From assembly GCF_015160855.1 (NCBI RefSeq), contig NZ_CP063373.1, positions 6,634,001 to 6,698,000 of the forward strand: a stretch of 64,000 nucleotides of DNA, written 5' to 3'. Source of the stretch: Streptomyces ferrugineus (lineage in GTDB: Bacteria > Actinomycetota > Actinomycetes > Streptomycetales > Streptomycetaceae). A program made the translations under genes and the position numbers. Below, in pieces: positions 52,914-60,698 of this stretch. Numbering within the stretch: position 1 is the stretch's first letter; every line of letters begins with the position of its first letter. The notes beneath the pieces are model-generated. The model was given only the letters and a program-made list of their open reading frames with translations, was not told where the DNA came from and made no database searches.

Positions 52914-54398
52914 GTCGACCTCACCGTCCCCAAGCCCGGCCGGCATGCCCTGCGCGACCGGCTCCTCTCACTCGACTCCCGGTTGTTCGAGTTCGCCGCC
53001 GAGCGGCACTGGCCGTACGCCGAGCCGATCCTGCCGAGGCTGAGCCGGAGCGCGAACCACGGGGTGCTGTGGTTCGCGGCGGCCGCCGCGATCGCCGCCA
53101 GCCGCACGCCCCGGGCCCGCCGGGCGGCGGTGCGCGGGGTCGCCTCGTTGAGCCTGGCCTCACTGACCATCAACACCCTCGGCAAGCGGTCGGTGCGCCG
53201 TCCCCGTCCGCTGCTGGATCCGGTGCCGATGGTCCGGCAGCTGAAGCGGCAGCCGATCACCACGTCCTTCCCGTCCGGGCACGCCGCGTCGGCGGCCGCG
53301 TTCGCCACCGGGGTGGCCCTGGAGTCGCCCGCCTGGGGCGTGGTGGTGGCCCCGGTCGCCTGGTCGGTCGCGCTGTCCCGCGTGTACACGGGCGTGCACT
53401 TCCCGAGCGATGTGCTGGCGGGCGCGGCACTGGGCGCGGGAGCCGCGTTCGCCGTACGGGGCATGGTGCCGACGCGCCACCGGGTGGTTCCGCCGGCCCG
53501 GCCCCGTACGGACGTTCCGGCGCTGCCGGACGGGGACGGCCTGATCGTGGTGGCCAACAAGGGCTCGGGCAGTGCCGAGCGGGTGCACGCCCTGCTGGAT
53601 CTGCTGCCGCGCGCGGAGCTCGTCGAGTGCGAACCCGCGGGCGTCCGCGCCGAGTTGCGCGAGGCGGCGGCCCGCGCCCGGGTGCTCGGGGTGTGCGGCG
53701 GCGACGGCACGGTGAACGCGGCCGCCGAGGCCGCGCTGCGGCACGGCCTGCCGCTGGCGGTGCTGCCCGGCGGCACGATGAACCACTTCGCCTACGACCT
53801 GGGCGTGGAGGACGAACACGATCTGGGCCGGGCCGTCCAGCGCGGCGAGGCGGTGCGCGTGGACGTCGGCCGGTTCAGGTGCGACGGCCGGCAGGGACTG
53901 TTCCTCAACACCTGCAGCCTGGGCGTGTATCCGGAGCTGGTGCGTGAGCGCGACCGCTTCGCGCACCGGATCGGCTCCTGGCCGGCCGGGGTGCTGGCGG
54001 CCCTGCGCGTCCTGCGCAGGGAACGGCACCCGCTGCACGCCGAGGTCGGCGGCCGCGCCCACCCGTTGTGGCTGCTGTTCGCCGGGAACGGCACCTATCA
54101 CCGGCTGGGCCTCACCCCCGCCCGCCGGCTCGATCTCGCGGACGGCGTGCTCGACGTACGGGTGGTGCACGGCGGCCGACGTCCGGCGCTGCGCCTGCTC
54201 GCGGCCGCCGTCGCGGGCCCGCTGACCCGCTCCCCGGCCCACGCGGCGGTCCAGGTCGGCCGACTGCACCTGTCGGGCGTCACCCCGGGGGCACTGCTCG
54301 CCTACGACGGTGAGATCACCGAGGTCGGGGGCGAGGTGACCTTGGAGAAGCTGCCGGAGGCCCTGACGGTCTACCGTCCGCTGCAGACCGGCTTCTGA
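52902..54398 (+). CDS. PAP2 phosphatase fused to diacylglycerol-kinase-like lipid kinase
   Basis: A 498-residue membrane protein. The N-terminal ~190 residues form a PAP2 domain with motifs KRSVRRPRP near 100, PSGHAASAAAF near 125 and SRVYTGVHFPSD near 165, the three parts of the phosphatase active site. From about 205 a DAGK catalytic domain follows: GDGLIVVANKGSGS, VCGGDGTVNAAAEAAL near 266 and PGGTMNHFAYDLG near 290. The two activities are opposite on lipids, suggesting an undecaprenyl- or phosphatidate-cycling enzyme. ATG 52902 is 72 bp from the divergent phosphatase gene, and very close to a GGGTACCC box. Confidence 0.9.
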   Translation: MSPDVDLTVPKPGRHALRDRLLSLDSRLFEFAAERHWPYAEPILPRLSRSANHGVLWFAAAAAIAASRTPRARRAAVRGVASLSLASLTINTLGKRSVRRPRPLLDPVPMVRQLKRQPITTSFPSGHAASAAAFATGVALESPAWGVVVAPVAWSVALSRVYTGVHFPSDVLAGAALGAGAAFAVRGMVPTRHRVVPPARPRTDVPALPDGDGLIVVANKGSGSAERVHALLDLLPRAELVECEPAGVRAELREAAARARVLGVCGGDGTVNAAAEAALRHGLPLAVLPGGTMNHFAYDLGVEDEHDLGRAVQRGEAVRVDVGRFRCDGRQGLFLNTCSLGVYPELVRERDRFAHRIGSWPAGVLAALRVLRRERHPLHAEVGGRAHPLWLLFAGNGTYHRLGLTPARRLDLADGVLDVRVVHGGRRPALRLLAAAVAGPLTRSPAHAAVQVGRLHLSGVTPGALLAYDGEITEVGGEVTLEKLPEALTVYRPLQTGF

Positions 54399-54465
54399 TC
54401 ACTCGTCAGTCCACATAACAGAACACAGGTCTCAGCATTCGACATGCGGGCGTATGGTGTCGAGC

Positions 54466-55287
54466 ATGTCGAAGACACAGGAGACCGCCGTCTACACCCA
54501 CGGGCACCACGAGTCCGTGCTGCGTTCGCACACCTGGCGCACCGCCGCCAACTCGGCGGCCTACCTGCTCGGCTCGCTGAAGCCGCGCATGAGGATCCTG
54601 GACGTCGGCTGCGGCCCCGGCACGATCACCGCCGACCTGGCGGCCCTGGTCCCCGATGGCCAGGTCACGGGCGTCGACCGGGCGCCCGGCATCCTGGAGC
54701 AGGCCCGGGCCACCGCCGCCGGGCGGGGTCTGACCAACGTGGACTTCGCGGTCGCCGACGTGCACGCGCTGGACTTCCCCGACGACACGTTCTGTGTGGT
54801 CCACGCCCACCAGGTGCTGCAGCACGTGGGCGACCCGGTGGCCGCGCTGCGCGAGATGAGGCGGGTCACCGGGCCGGGCGGTCTCATCGCGGTCCGCGAC
54901 TCGGACTACGCCGCCATGACCTGGTATCCGGCGTCCGCGGGCCTGGACGACTGGCTGGACCTGTACCGCCGGGTCGCCCGCGCCAACGGCGGCGAGCCGG
55001 ACGCCGGGCGCCGGCTGAAGTCCTGGGCGCTGCGCGCGGGGCTCACCGACGTCACGGCCACATCGAGCACCTGGACCTTCTCGACGCCCGAGGAGCGGGC
55101 CTGGTGGAGCGGGCTGTGGGCGGACCGGACGCTGGCCTCGGCGTATGCCGAACGGGCCACGGAGGGCGGACACGCCACGGCCGAGCGGCTGCGGGCCGTG
55201 TCGGAGGCATGGCGGGAGTGGGGGCGGCGGGACGACGGCTGGTTCAGTGTCCTGCACGGAGAGATTCTGTGCCGTAAGGAAGCCTGA
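54466..55287 (+). CDS. Class I SAM-dependent methyltransferase (UbiE/MenG-like)
   Basis: A 273-residue methyltransferase: motif I ILDVGCGPGTITADLAAL near residues 44-61, acidic VTGVDRAPGILEQA near 70, and MRRVTGPGGLIAVRDSDYAAMTWYP near 135. The conserved TAVYTHGHHESVLRSHTWRTAANSAAYLL start is shared by a Streptomyces subfamily. Substrate unknown. ATG 54466 and ATG 54454 are both in frame with no strong RBS; translation could be leaderless or weakly initiated. It is followed 41 bp later by a small hydrophobic protein. Confidence 0.85.
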   Translation: MSKTQETAVYTHGHHESVLRSHTWRTAANSAAYLLGSLKPRMRILDVGCGPGTITADLAALVPDGQVTGVDRAPGILEQARATAAGRGLTNVDFAVADVHALDFPDDTFCVVHAHQVLQHVGDPVAALREMRRVTGPGGLIAVRDSDYAAMTWYPASAGLDDWLDLYRRVARANGGEPDAGRRLKSWALRAGLTDVTATSSTWTFSTPEERAWWSGLWADRTLASAYAERATEGGHATAERLRAVSEAWREWGRRDDGWFSVLHGEILCRKEA

Positions 55288-55328
55288 ATCGCGAATTTCT
55301 GGAAACTCGGCGAGCAGGAGGTCGGACT

Positions 55329-55499
55329 ATGGTTCCTATTCTGCTCGTACTGCTGCTTGCTGTGATTCTCTTCGGTGCCGGATTCGCACTGGAGGTCCTG
55401 TGGTGGATCGCGCTCGTAGTGCTGGTCGTGTGGCTCCTGGGATTCCTGATGCGCGGCACGACCGCGGCGGGAGGCAGGGGTCGCTGGTATCGGTGGTGA
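55329..55499 (+). CDS. 56-residue hydrophobic membrane protein
   Basis: A small gene with AGGAGG seven bases before the ATG. The product starts MVPILLVLLLAVILFGAG, has two hydrophobic helices (about residues 3-18 and 22-42) and a basic end GGRGRWYRW. Small hydrophobic proteins of this type are common in Streptomyces and, from memory, one lies next to the gas-vesicle genes in S. coelicolor (SCO6509 area). Function unknown. Base composition is less GC-rich than the neighbours. Confidence 0.75.
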   Translation: MVPILLVLLLAVILFGAGFALEVLWWIALVVLVVWLLGFLMRGTTAAGGRGRWYRW

Positions 55500-55501
55500 G
55501 G

Positions 55502-55527
55502 TGAATTCACTTCCTGAATTCACTTCC
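55502..55527. repeat. 13-bp perfect tandem repeat at the gvpK stop
   Basis: TGAATTCACTTCC is present twice in direct succession. The second copy carries the gvpK stop codon (55520-55522), so the repeat spans the end of the operon and the gap to the convergent small gene. Confidence 0.9.
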
Positions 55528-55822
55528 TGGGAAGTAGCGGTCCCAGCGGCCCGAGGTCCAGATTCAGGTCCTCGGGCCGCAGCCCGTAGCGCTCGCGCAG
55601 CTCGGTCATGCGCTCCTCCAGCAGCATCAGCGTCAGCCCGATCCGCTCCTCCTGCTCCTCGCTCAGATCGCCCTCGTCGAAGCGGCGCAGCGCCTGGCGC
55701 TCCATGAGCTGGCGGAGCAACTCCACGACCGTCAGGACGAGTTTGACGAGGTCGCGCTCCACGGTGTCGGGATCGAGGTCCAGTCGGTCGCGACGGGTCG
55801 GCCGGTGGTGCGGTGAGGTCAC
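55520..55822 (-). CDS. gvpK: Gas vesicle protein GvpK
   Basis: A 100-residue GvpK-family protein recognised by RLDLDPDTVERDLVKLVLTVVELLRQLMERQALRRFDEGDL at about residues 12-53 and RYGLRPEDLNLDLGPLG near the end. GvpK is an accessory protein needed for gas-vesicle assembly. It is the last gene of the ten-gene operon; its GTG start overlaps the gvpS stop by four bases (GTGA), with GGGAG upstream. Its own stop lies in a 13-bp tandem repeat. Confidence 0.93.
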   Translation of the reverse strand: MTSPHHRPTRRDRLDLDPDTVERDLVKLVLTVVELLRQLMERQALRRFDEGDLSEEQEERIGLTLMLLEERMTELRERYGLRPEDLNLDLGPLGPLLPRK

Positions 55823-56007
55823 GACGACTCCCCCCAGGGCGACGGGACCTGCTCGTTGACGGAGCTGATCAGCGCGTTCAGGTCGATGCGGACGAGGTCG
55901 ACGTCGGCGATGCGCAGGGTGATGTCCCCCGTGACGACGACGCCCCCGGCGAGCAGCCGGTCGAGCAGGTCCACCAGGGCGATCTCGCGTCGTTCGACGA
56001 CGGTCAC
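55819..56007 (-). CDS. gvpS: Gas vesicle GvpA-family protein GvpS
   Basis: A 62-residue GvpA/GvpJ-type protein: ALVDLLDRLLAGGVVVTGDITLRIADVDLVRIDLNALISSV in outline (about residues 9-50), matching the gvp core helix-strand-strand-helix but with no extra tail. Such small paralogues cap or shape the vesicle rather than build the wall. GTG start overlaps the gvpL stop (GTGA) and GGAGGTGGAG is upstream. Named by position and length after the S. coelicolor order. Confidence 0.88.
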   Translation of the reverse strand: MTVVERREIALVDLLDRLLAGGVVVTGDITLRIADVDLVRIDLNALISSVNEQVPSPWGESS

Positions 56008-56798
56008 CGCTCCACCTCCGAATCCTCCCCGAACTCCCCGGTAAAGGAATACGCCGCCCACGGTCCGGTGAGCTCGACCCGTATTCCGGGGGCGTCGTCC
56101 TTCTCCCGGTCCACCAGTTCCACGAATTCCTCGGAATCCGCGCGCGGCACCAGATAGGCGGCGTTGAGCACATTCTGCCCGGAGGCACCGGAAAGCGCCG
56201 CACTCTGCGGGGCGTGCAGCCGGGAATCCTCGGCGAATGCGGAGAGCTTTTCGTGCAGCCGTCCGGCGAACGCGGTGGCATGCTGCCATACGTCCTCACG
56301 GGCGCGGGTCTGCATACGGCGCCGGCGCAGATAGTCGCGGCCCGACTCGGCCTTCGCCTCGGGCCGGCCGGGCTCCGCGGCCTCGGCGGATTCGGCGGCG
56401 TCCGTCTCGACGTACACCTTGACGCCCCACTCCACCTGCCCCTCCAGCCGGTCGAGGACGCGCCGGAAGTCCTCCTCGCGGGCCTCCATCATGGTCCGTA
56501 CGCCGCTGTCGTCCCGGAAGACGGTGGCGAGCCGCAGCGGCAGCGGTGTGGTGACGGCCGTGAGCGCGTCGATGACCTGCTGATGGGCGCGGGCCGTCGC
56601 GGTGAGCCAGTCGAGGTCCTCCAGATGGGCGCGCAGCGCCGCCTCGGTGAAGTCCGCCTCCGGCACCGTGCCGACGACGGCGACCAGGCCGTGGTGCGTC
56701 AGCTGCTTCGGCGGCGCCCCGGCCACCCCGGTCAGCTGCGCCTGGAGGGCGGAGCGGAAGGGGCGGCACACGGCGTAGACGTAGCGCAGTCCGGTCAT
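56004..56798 (-). CDS. gvpL: Gas vesicle protein GvpL (GvpF/GvpL family)
   Basis: A 264-residue GvpF/L-family protein: LRYVYAVCRPF at the start, THHGLVAVVGTVPEADF near 35, VTTPLPLRLATVFRDDSGV near 85 and a C-terminal VLNAAYLVPRADSEEFVELVD part. GvpF/L proteins bind GvpA and aid assembly of the vesicle wall. ATG 56798 has GGAGGAGG upstream and overlaps the gvpJ stop (ATGA). It is more divergent from gvpF of the same operon than expected for a recent duplicate. Confidence 0.93.
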   Translation of the reverse strand: MTGLRYVYAVCRPFRSALQAQLTGVAGAPPKQLTHHGLVAVVGTVPEADFTEAALRAHLEDLDWLTATARAHQQVIDALTAVTTPLPLRLATVFRDDSGVRTMMEAREEDFRRVLDRLEGQVEWGVKVYVETDAAESAEAAEPGRPEAKAESGRDYLRRRRMQTRAREDVWQHATAFAGRLHEKLSAFAEDSRLHAPQSAALSGASGQNVLNAAYLVPRADSEEFVELVDREKDDAPGIRVELTGPWAAYSFTGEFGEDSEVER

Positions 56799-57121
56799 GG
56801 GGCCTCCTCCTGCTCCCGGCCGGGCTCCAGCCGGGCCAGCCGCTCGCGCAACTCGGCGTTCTCCCGGGCGAGTTCGTTGCGGCGGGCGCGCGAGGACAGG
56901 GCCGGGTCGTCCTCCCACCAGTCGATACCCATCTCCTTCGCCTTGTCGACCGAGGCGACGATGAGGCGGAGCTTGACGGTGAGGAGTTCGATGTCGAGCA
57001 GATTGATCCGGATGTCACCCGCGATGACCACACCCTTGTCGAGCACCCTTTCCAGGATGTCCGCGAGGTTGGCTCCGCTGCCCTGGCCATAGGGCTCGGG
57101 GAGCCGACTGGGCATCGTCAT
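56795..57121 (-). CDS. gvpJ: Gas vesicle GvpA-family protein GvpJ
   Basis: A 108-residue GvpA/J protein. The GvpA-like core ANLADILERVLDKGVVIAGDIRINLLDIELLTVKLRLIVASVDKAKEMG covers about residues 17-65, then an acidic/Arg coiled tail (ARENAELRERLARLE). GvpJ forms the conical tips or nucleates vesicles. The ATG overlaps the gvpZ stop by four bases. Longer tail than GvpS explains the naming. Confidence 0.9.
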   Translation of the reverse strand: MTMPSRLPEPYGQGSGANLADILERVLDKGVVIAGDIRINLLDIELLTVKLRLIVASVDKAKEMGIDWWEDDPALSSRARRNELARENAELRERLARLEPGREQEEAP

Positions 57122-58149
57122 CGCCGGCTCCCGCCGCCGGCGTACTCGTCCTCGTCCTCGCGCTCCGGCTCCTCCTCGTACTCGGGCTCCTCCTCGTACG
57201 CGTCCTCGGCCTCTTCGTCCTCCTCCTCGTACTCGCCCTCGGGCTCTTCGCCCTCTTCCTCCTCCTCCGCGACCGCGTCCTCATGGCTGCGGACGACCTC
57301 GCCGTCATGGATCCGGCCGCGCCAGCCGTCCTCGGCCTCTCCCTTGAGGGTGATGAAGCGGACGAAGTTCTTCAGGTCGAGGCGGGCCCGGCGGCCCTGG
57401 GCGCGCCAGAGGTTGCCGGTCTTCTCGAAAAAACCCTTGGGGTAGTACTCGACGACCAGCAGGACGCGGGTGAGGCTGTCGTCGAGGCGGTGGAAGGAGA
57501 CCACGCCCTTCGTGGTGCCCTTGGCGCCCTCCGAGACCCAGGCGATGCGGTCGTCCGGCACCTGCTCGGTGGTGCGCCCCTTCCAGCTGCGGTTGGACCA
57601 GAAGACCTTGAGCTGCCAGTCGGACGTCGTGTCGTCGGCGCGGTTCGCGCTCTTCACACCCTTGGCGAAGGTGCTGAAGTCCTGGTACTGGGTCCACTGG
57701 TCGTACGCGGTGCGCACCGGCACGCCGACATCGACGTACTCGATGATGACGGTGGGCTTGTTGCCGGCCGAGCGTTTGCCCTTGGTCTTGCCCTTGGCCT
57801 TGTCTCCGAGGCTCTTGAACGCGCCGACGACGTTGTCCTTGGCGTGGGCGGCGCCCACCTCGAGCGCGCTGCGCAGGGGGCTCTTGCCGTCGGCGAGCTT
57901 GCGGCCGCCGTCGCGGGCGAGCTCGATCAGGCCCGGGCTGCGGCCCTCGGCGATGTCGTTCAGCTTGACCGTGGCCTCGCCGAGTTTGTGCCCCGCGCCG
58001 ACCAACAGCCGCTGGGTCTGTGCGGCGAGGTACTCCTGCAGCTCGGCCTTGAACCGGTCGGCGGCCTCGCTGTGGGCCACCCCGGCGAGTGGTTGCTTCG
58101 CCGCTCCGCGGGCCGCGGAGCTCGCGGATCCGAGTGTCTTGGTCATCAC
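57118..58149 (-). CDS. gvpZ: GvpZ: SRPBCC-domain protein with very acidic C-terminal tail
   Basis: A 343-residue protein. The first ~125 residues are helical and Lys-rich near KAKGKTKGKRSAGNK; residues about 130-275 form an SRPBCC (START-like) domain (VIIEYVDVGVPVRTAYDQWTQYQDF, ...VVSFHRLDDSLTRVLLVVEYYPKGF). The last ~60 residues are almost only Glu/Asp, with Tyr (EEEEEGEEPEGEYEEEDEE type). SRPBCC folds bind hydrophobic ligands, but none is known here. Its GTG overlaps the gvpY stop. In S. coelicolor this position is called gvpZ; function unknown. Confidence 0.82.
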   Translation of the reverse strand: MMTKTLGSASSAARGAAKQPLAGVAHSEAADRFKAELQEYLAAQTQRLLVGAGHKLGEATVKLNDIAEGRSPGLIELARDGGRKLADGKSPLRSALEVGAAHAKDNVVGAFKSLGDKAKGKTKGKRSAGNKPTVIIEYVDVGVPVRTAYDQWTQYQDFSTFAKGVKSANRADDTTSDWQLKVFWSNRSWKGRTTEQVPDDRIAWVSEGAKGTTKGVVSFHRLDDSLTRVLLVVEYYPKGFFEKTGNLWRAQGRRARLDLKNFVRFITLKGEAEDGWRGRIHDGEVVRSHEDAVAEEEEEGEEPEGEYEEEDEEAEDAYEEEPEYEEEPEREDEDEYAGGGSRR

Positions 58150-58796
58150 CCGGCACCGCCCTTCGACTGGCGCGCCCGGCCCCCGCGAGCGGTCCCGCTC
58201 CGCTTCTCCGCCGTTTTCCTGGGCGCTGTCCTCCCGGCAGCGGTCTTCCTCGCCGCCGTCTTCTTCGTGGAAGCCTTCTTCGTGGAAGCCTTCTGCGTCG
58301 GCTTCCTGGCGGCCTGCTGCGCCGAGGCCCGCTTCGCCGTCCCCTTCCGGGACGGCTCCTCGTCCCGCGCGCGCGGCTCTTCTTCCTCGGCCTCGCCTTC
58401 GGTCTCCTCCTCGGTCTGTGCCGCGGCTTCCGCGGCTTCCTCCTCGTCCTGCTCGCCGCTGTCCGGTGTCGGCACAGCGTCCGACAGCTTGTCACGCACG
58501 TCGGCCGTGCGTCCGTGCAGCCGGTCGGCGAGCGCGTCGAGCCGGCGCTCGACCAGGGCGCCGGACGCCGCTTGGCCGACGCCGCGCAGATCCTCGCGCA
58601 GCTGGTCCCCGATCTCCTTGAACTGGGGGTTGTCCTGGAGCTGTTGGGACACCAGGTCCGCGACGGCCCGCGGGCTCAGACGCATCCGCTTGCCGGCCAC
58701 GACGCCGCCGACGGCCAACGCCAGTTTCAGTTTCCTCGTCCGTCCGAGGACGTATCCGGCCCCTATCGCGAGGCCCAGTCCCACTCGGTTCATCAT
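58146..58796 (-). CDS. gvpY: GvpY: membrane-proximal protein with histone H1-like basic tail
   Basis: A 216-residue protein. The N-terminus (MMNRVGLGLAIGAGYVLGRTRKLKLALAVGGVVAG, given as a glycine/hydrophobic stretch of residues 3-33) looks membrane- or vesicle-associated. The middle is helical and acidic (EEEAAEAAAQTEEETEGEAEEEE). Residues about 150-216 are Lys/Ala/Thr/Arg-rich repeats (KASTKKASTKKTAARKTAA) like histone H1 or HupS tails. Start and stop overlap neighbours by four bases. Named by position as S. coelicolor gvpY; function unknown. Confidence 0.8.
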   Translation of the reverse strand: MMNRVGLGLAIGAGYVLGRTRKLKLALAVGGVVAGKRMRLSPRAVADLVSQQLQDNPQFKEIGDQLREDLRGVGQAASGALVERRLDALADRLHGRTADVRDKLSDAVPTPDSGEQDEEEAAEAAAQTEEETEGEAEEEEPRARDEEPSRKGTAKRASAQQAARKPTQKASTKKASTKKTAARKTAAGRTAPRKTAEKRSGTARGGRARQSKGGAG

Positions 58797-59053
58797 GCCG
58801 TCCCGTCGCTGTCTCCGTACCCTGCGCGCAGGCCGATCTCGAGTCGGTCGAGAAGTTCGTCCTCGCGGCGGTCGAACTCCTCCTCCTCGATCTCGCCTGC
58901 GGTCAACTGCTGCTCCAACCGCGCCAGTTCAGCCCGCACCGCAGTCGGGTCGTAGTAGCGGCGTTCGGCCTCGTGCAGCACCTGTCTGATGACCCATGCG
59001 CTGCCGCGCACCGGGGCGAACGGCAGCAGGAGCACCTCTCCGATCAGTCCCAC
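58793..59053 (-). CDS. gvpG: Gas vesicle protein GvpG
   Basis: An 86-residue GvpG protein: GLIGEVLLLPFAPVRGSAWVIRQVLHEAERRYYDPTAVRAELARLEQQL in outline (residues 2-50), then an acidic helix. GvpG is an accessory protein for vesicle assembly. GTG 59053 has AAGGAG seven bases upstream. It starts 4 bp after the gvpF stop and overlaps gvpY by four bases. Confidence 0.93.
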   Translation of the reverse strand: MGLIGEVLLLPFAPVRGSAWVIRQVLHEAERRYYDPTAVRAELARLEQQLTAGEIEEEEFDRREDELLDRLEIGLRAGYGDSDGTA

Positions 59054-59057
59054 GGCC

Positions 59058-59828
59058 TCACTCCTTCGCTGCTCCGCCGCCGGACATGCTGTCCGCGGGC
59101 TCGGCGGGACCGGGCTCGACGAAGCTGTACGGCGGGAGCGGGCCGTTGACCCGCAGTTCGAGGTGCGGATGGCCCTCGCGGAGCTGTTCCACCGCGGTGA
59201 GGAACGTCTCGACCTCGTCGCGGTCCACCAGGAACGACACGTTGGCGAGCCAGCCGGTGGACTCGGGGCCCACGCTGACCGCCGCGGCGGCCGGTTCCAG
59301 GGTGTGCCGCACATCGGTCGCGTCCTCGGCCTCCCGGGCCTTGACGGCGGCGACGACCATCTCGCCGAGCCGCAGCCGCTGCTCGTAGCTGCCGCCGCCG
59401 GACTGCCGGTTGGCCTCGGTCATGGCCCGGATCTCCGGGTTCTCGGCGAGCACGCGGTGCAGGACGGCCTCTTCGGCGTGGGACGCCTTGACGTTGTACT
59501 CCACCTTGCCGTCCAGGGCCGTCAGCCGCTCCTTGTAGTGCTCGGCGCGCTCGGCGAGGACCGCGGTGACGGTGTCGTCGTCGGGGGCGACGCTGCCGAA
59601 CCGCATGGGCAGCACGCAGCCGGCCGCGCCCGCCTCGGCGAGCACGCTGGAGTGGGCGAGCAGTTCCCTGCGCTTGGGGCGCAGCCCCTCGGGCGCGTCG
59701 CTGACGAGGGCGGCGAGTTCGCCCTCCGTCAGCACGCGCACCGGCCGGGAGGGGTCGCCGACGCCTCCCATGTCCTTCGGAAGCGCACGGTGCGAGCTCG
59801 CGGTGATCCCGTACACGTACGTACTCAC
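59058..59828 (-). CDS. gvpF: Gas vesicle protein GvpF (GvpF/GvpL family)
   Basis: A 256-residue GvpF/L protein: MSTYVYGITASSHRALP, ELAALVSDAPEGLRPKRRELLAHSSVLAEA near 38-67, VLPMRFGSVAPDDDTV near 73 and SFLVDRDEVETFLTAVEQL near 200. GvpF binds GvpA directly in other species. GTG 59828 has GGAGGAG upstream and overlaps the gvpA stop (GTGA). Confidence 0.94.
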   Translation of the reverse strand: MSTYVYGITASSHRALPKDMGGVGDPSRPVRVLTEGELAALVSDAPEGLRPKRRELLAHSSVLAEAGAAGCVLPMRFGSVAPDDDTVTAVLAERAEHYKERLTALDGKVEYNVKASHAEEAVLHRVLAENPEIRAMTEANRQSGGGSYEQRLRLGEMVVAAVKAREAEDATDVRHTLEPAAAAVSVGPESTGWLANVSFLVDRDEVETFLTAVEQLREGHPHLELRVNGPLPPYSFVEPGPAEPADSMSGGGAAKE

Positions 59829-60247
59829 TCCTGCTCCTCCTTCCTGCGCGCCGTGGTGGACTTGCGGGCACGCTGCCTGGGCTCGCGCTCGCCTTCGTCG
59901 CGCGCTTGCTTGAAGGCCTCCGAGACGGTCTCGGCGGCGCCGGACAGCGCGCCCTTGGACTTGCCGCGCGCGCCGGACTCGGTGACCTCACCGACGACGT
60001 CGGGCAGACCGGGGCTCTTGCTCGGCCCGGCCTCCAGGTCCAGCCGATTGCACGCCTCGGCGAAGCGCAGATACGTGTCGACACTGGCGACGACGACCCG
60101 GATGTCGATCTTCAGGATTTCGATGCCGACCAGGGAGACCCGTATGAACGCGTCAATGACGAGCCCCCTGTCGAGGACGAGTTCCAGGACGTCGTAGAGG
60201 CCGCTGCTGCCGCCTCCGCCGGTCTGCTGTGCGGGGACAACGGTCAT
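59825..60247 (-). CDS. gvpA: Gas vesicle GvpA-family structural protein with long C-terminal tail
   Basis: A 140-residue protein whose first ~75 residues are a GvpA core (GLYDVLELVLDRGLVIDAFIRVSLVGIEILKIDIRVVVASVDTYLRFAEA in outline). This core forms the wall of gas vesicles. About 65 residues beyond it form an unusual basic/Lys-Arg-rich tail (EGEREPRQRARKSTTARRKEEQE), whereas typical GvpA is ~70 residues. The ATG at 60247 is preceded by AAGGAGG. It is the second gene of the operon. Confidence 0.92.
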   Translation of the reverse strand: MTVVPAQQTGGGGSSGLYDVLELVLDRGLVIDAFIRVSLVGIEILKIDIRVVVASVDTYLRFAEACNRLDLEAGPSKSPGLPDVVGEVTESGARGKSKGALSGAAETVSEAFKQARDEGEREPRQRARKSTTARRKEEQE

Positions 60248-60299
60248 ACCGACCGTTCCTCCTTGTCTCGGGGCGGGGTACTGGGTGTGGGCGGGCGGC

Positions 60300-60632
60300 C
60301 TACCGACCGCCGGACCTGTGTGCGTCGGAGCGCCCACGTTCGTAGCGGCGCGTGCGCCGGTATCCGGTGAGCTGTCCCTGGGGGTCAAGATCGACTCGGT
60401 AGCTCGCGATGAGACTCATCGTGTCGGGTACGCGGGCCAGCTCCAGGACCTCGACCTCGAGCGTCCAGCCGTCCTCCGTCTGCTCGAAGGACGTCACCGT
60501 CTCCGCGTTCATGCCGGTGAGTTCGGCGAGTTGGGTCCGTGCCTCACGCAGGACCTCGACAGGGGCCGGCCGCTCGCCCGCCCCGCCCGTGTGCCGTCTG
60601 GATGACTTGGGTGTCTTCTGTGAATCATTCAT
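60300..60632 (-). CDS. gvpO: Gas vesicle protein GvpO
   Basis: A 110-residue GvpO protein: EVLREARTQLAELTGMNAETVTSFEQTEDGWTLEVEVLELARVPDTMSLIASY in outline (residues 26-78) and a basic RRTRRYERGRSDAHR tail. GvpO is an accessory protein, required for vesicle formation in haloarchaea. GGGAGG lies five bases before ATG 60632. It heads the operon, 52 bp before gvpA; a candidate stress promoter lies at 60672-60698. Confidence 0.92.
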   Translation of the reverse strand: MNDSQKTPKSSRRHTGGAGERPAPVEVLREARTQLAELTGMNAETVTSFEQTEDGWTLEVEVLELARVPDTMSLIASYRVDLDPQGQLTGYRRTRRYERGRSDAHRSGGR

Positions 60633-60671
60633 GGGCGCCTCCCGCGCCGAGTGGCCTGGTCGTCGCCCGTC

Positions 60672-60698
60672 AAACCCGTTCCGCGGTTTTCTTCAGTC
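60672..60698 (-). promoter_or_regulatory. Weak SigB-like promoter candidate for the gas-vesicle operon
   Basis: On the minus strand GACT (60698-60695), 17 bases and GGGTTT (60677-60672), 40 bp before gvpO. The -35 overlaps the ligD stop codon. Spacing is one base over the consensus and the -10 has T at the fifth position instead of A, so this is only a candidate. Confidence 0.3.

Noticed and set aside
60415..60420. GGGTAC inside gvpO as a stress promoter
   Set aside because: It lies inside coding sequence on the plus strand, with no gene downstream in that direction.
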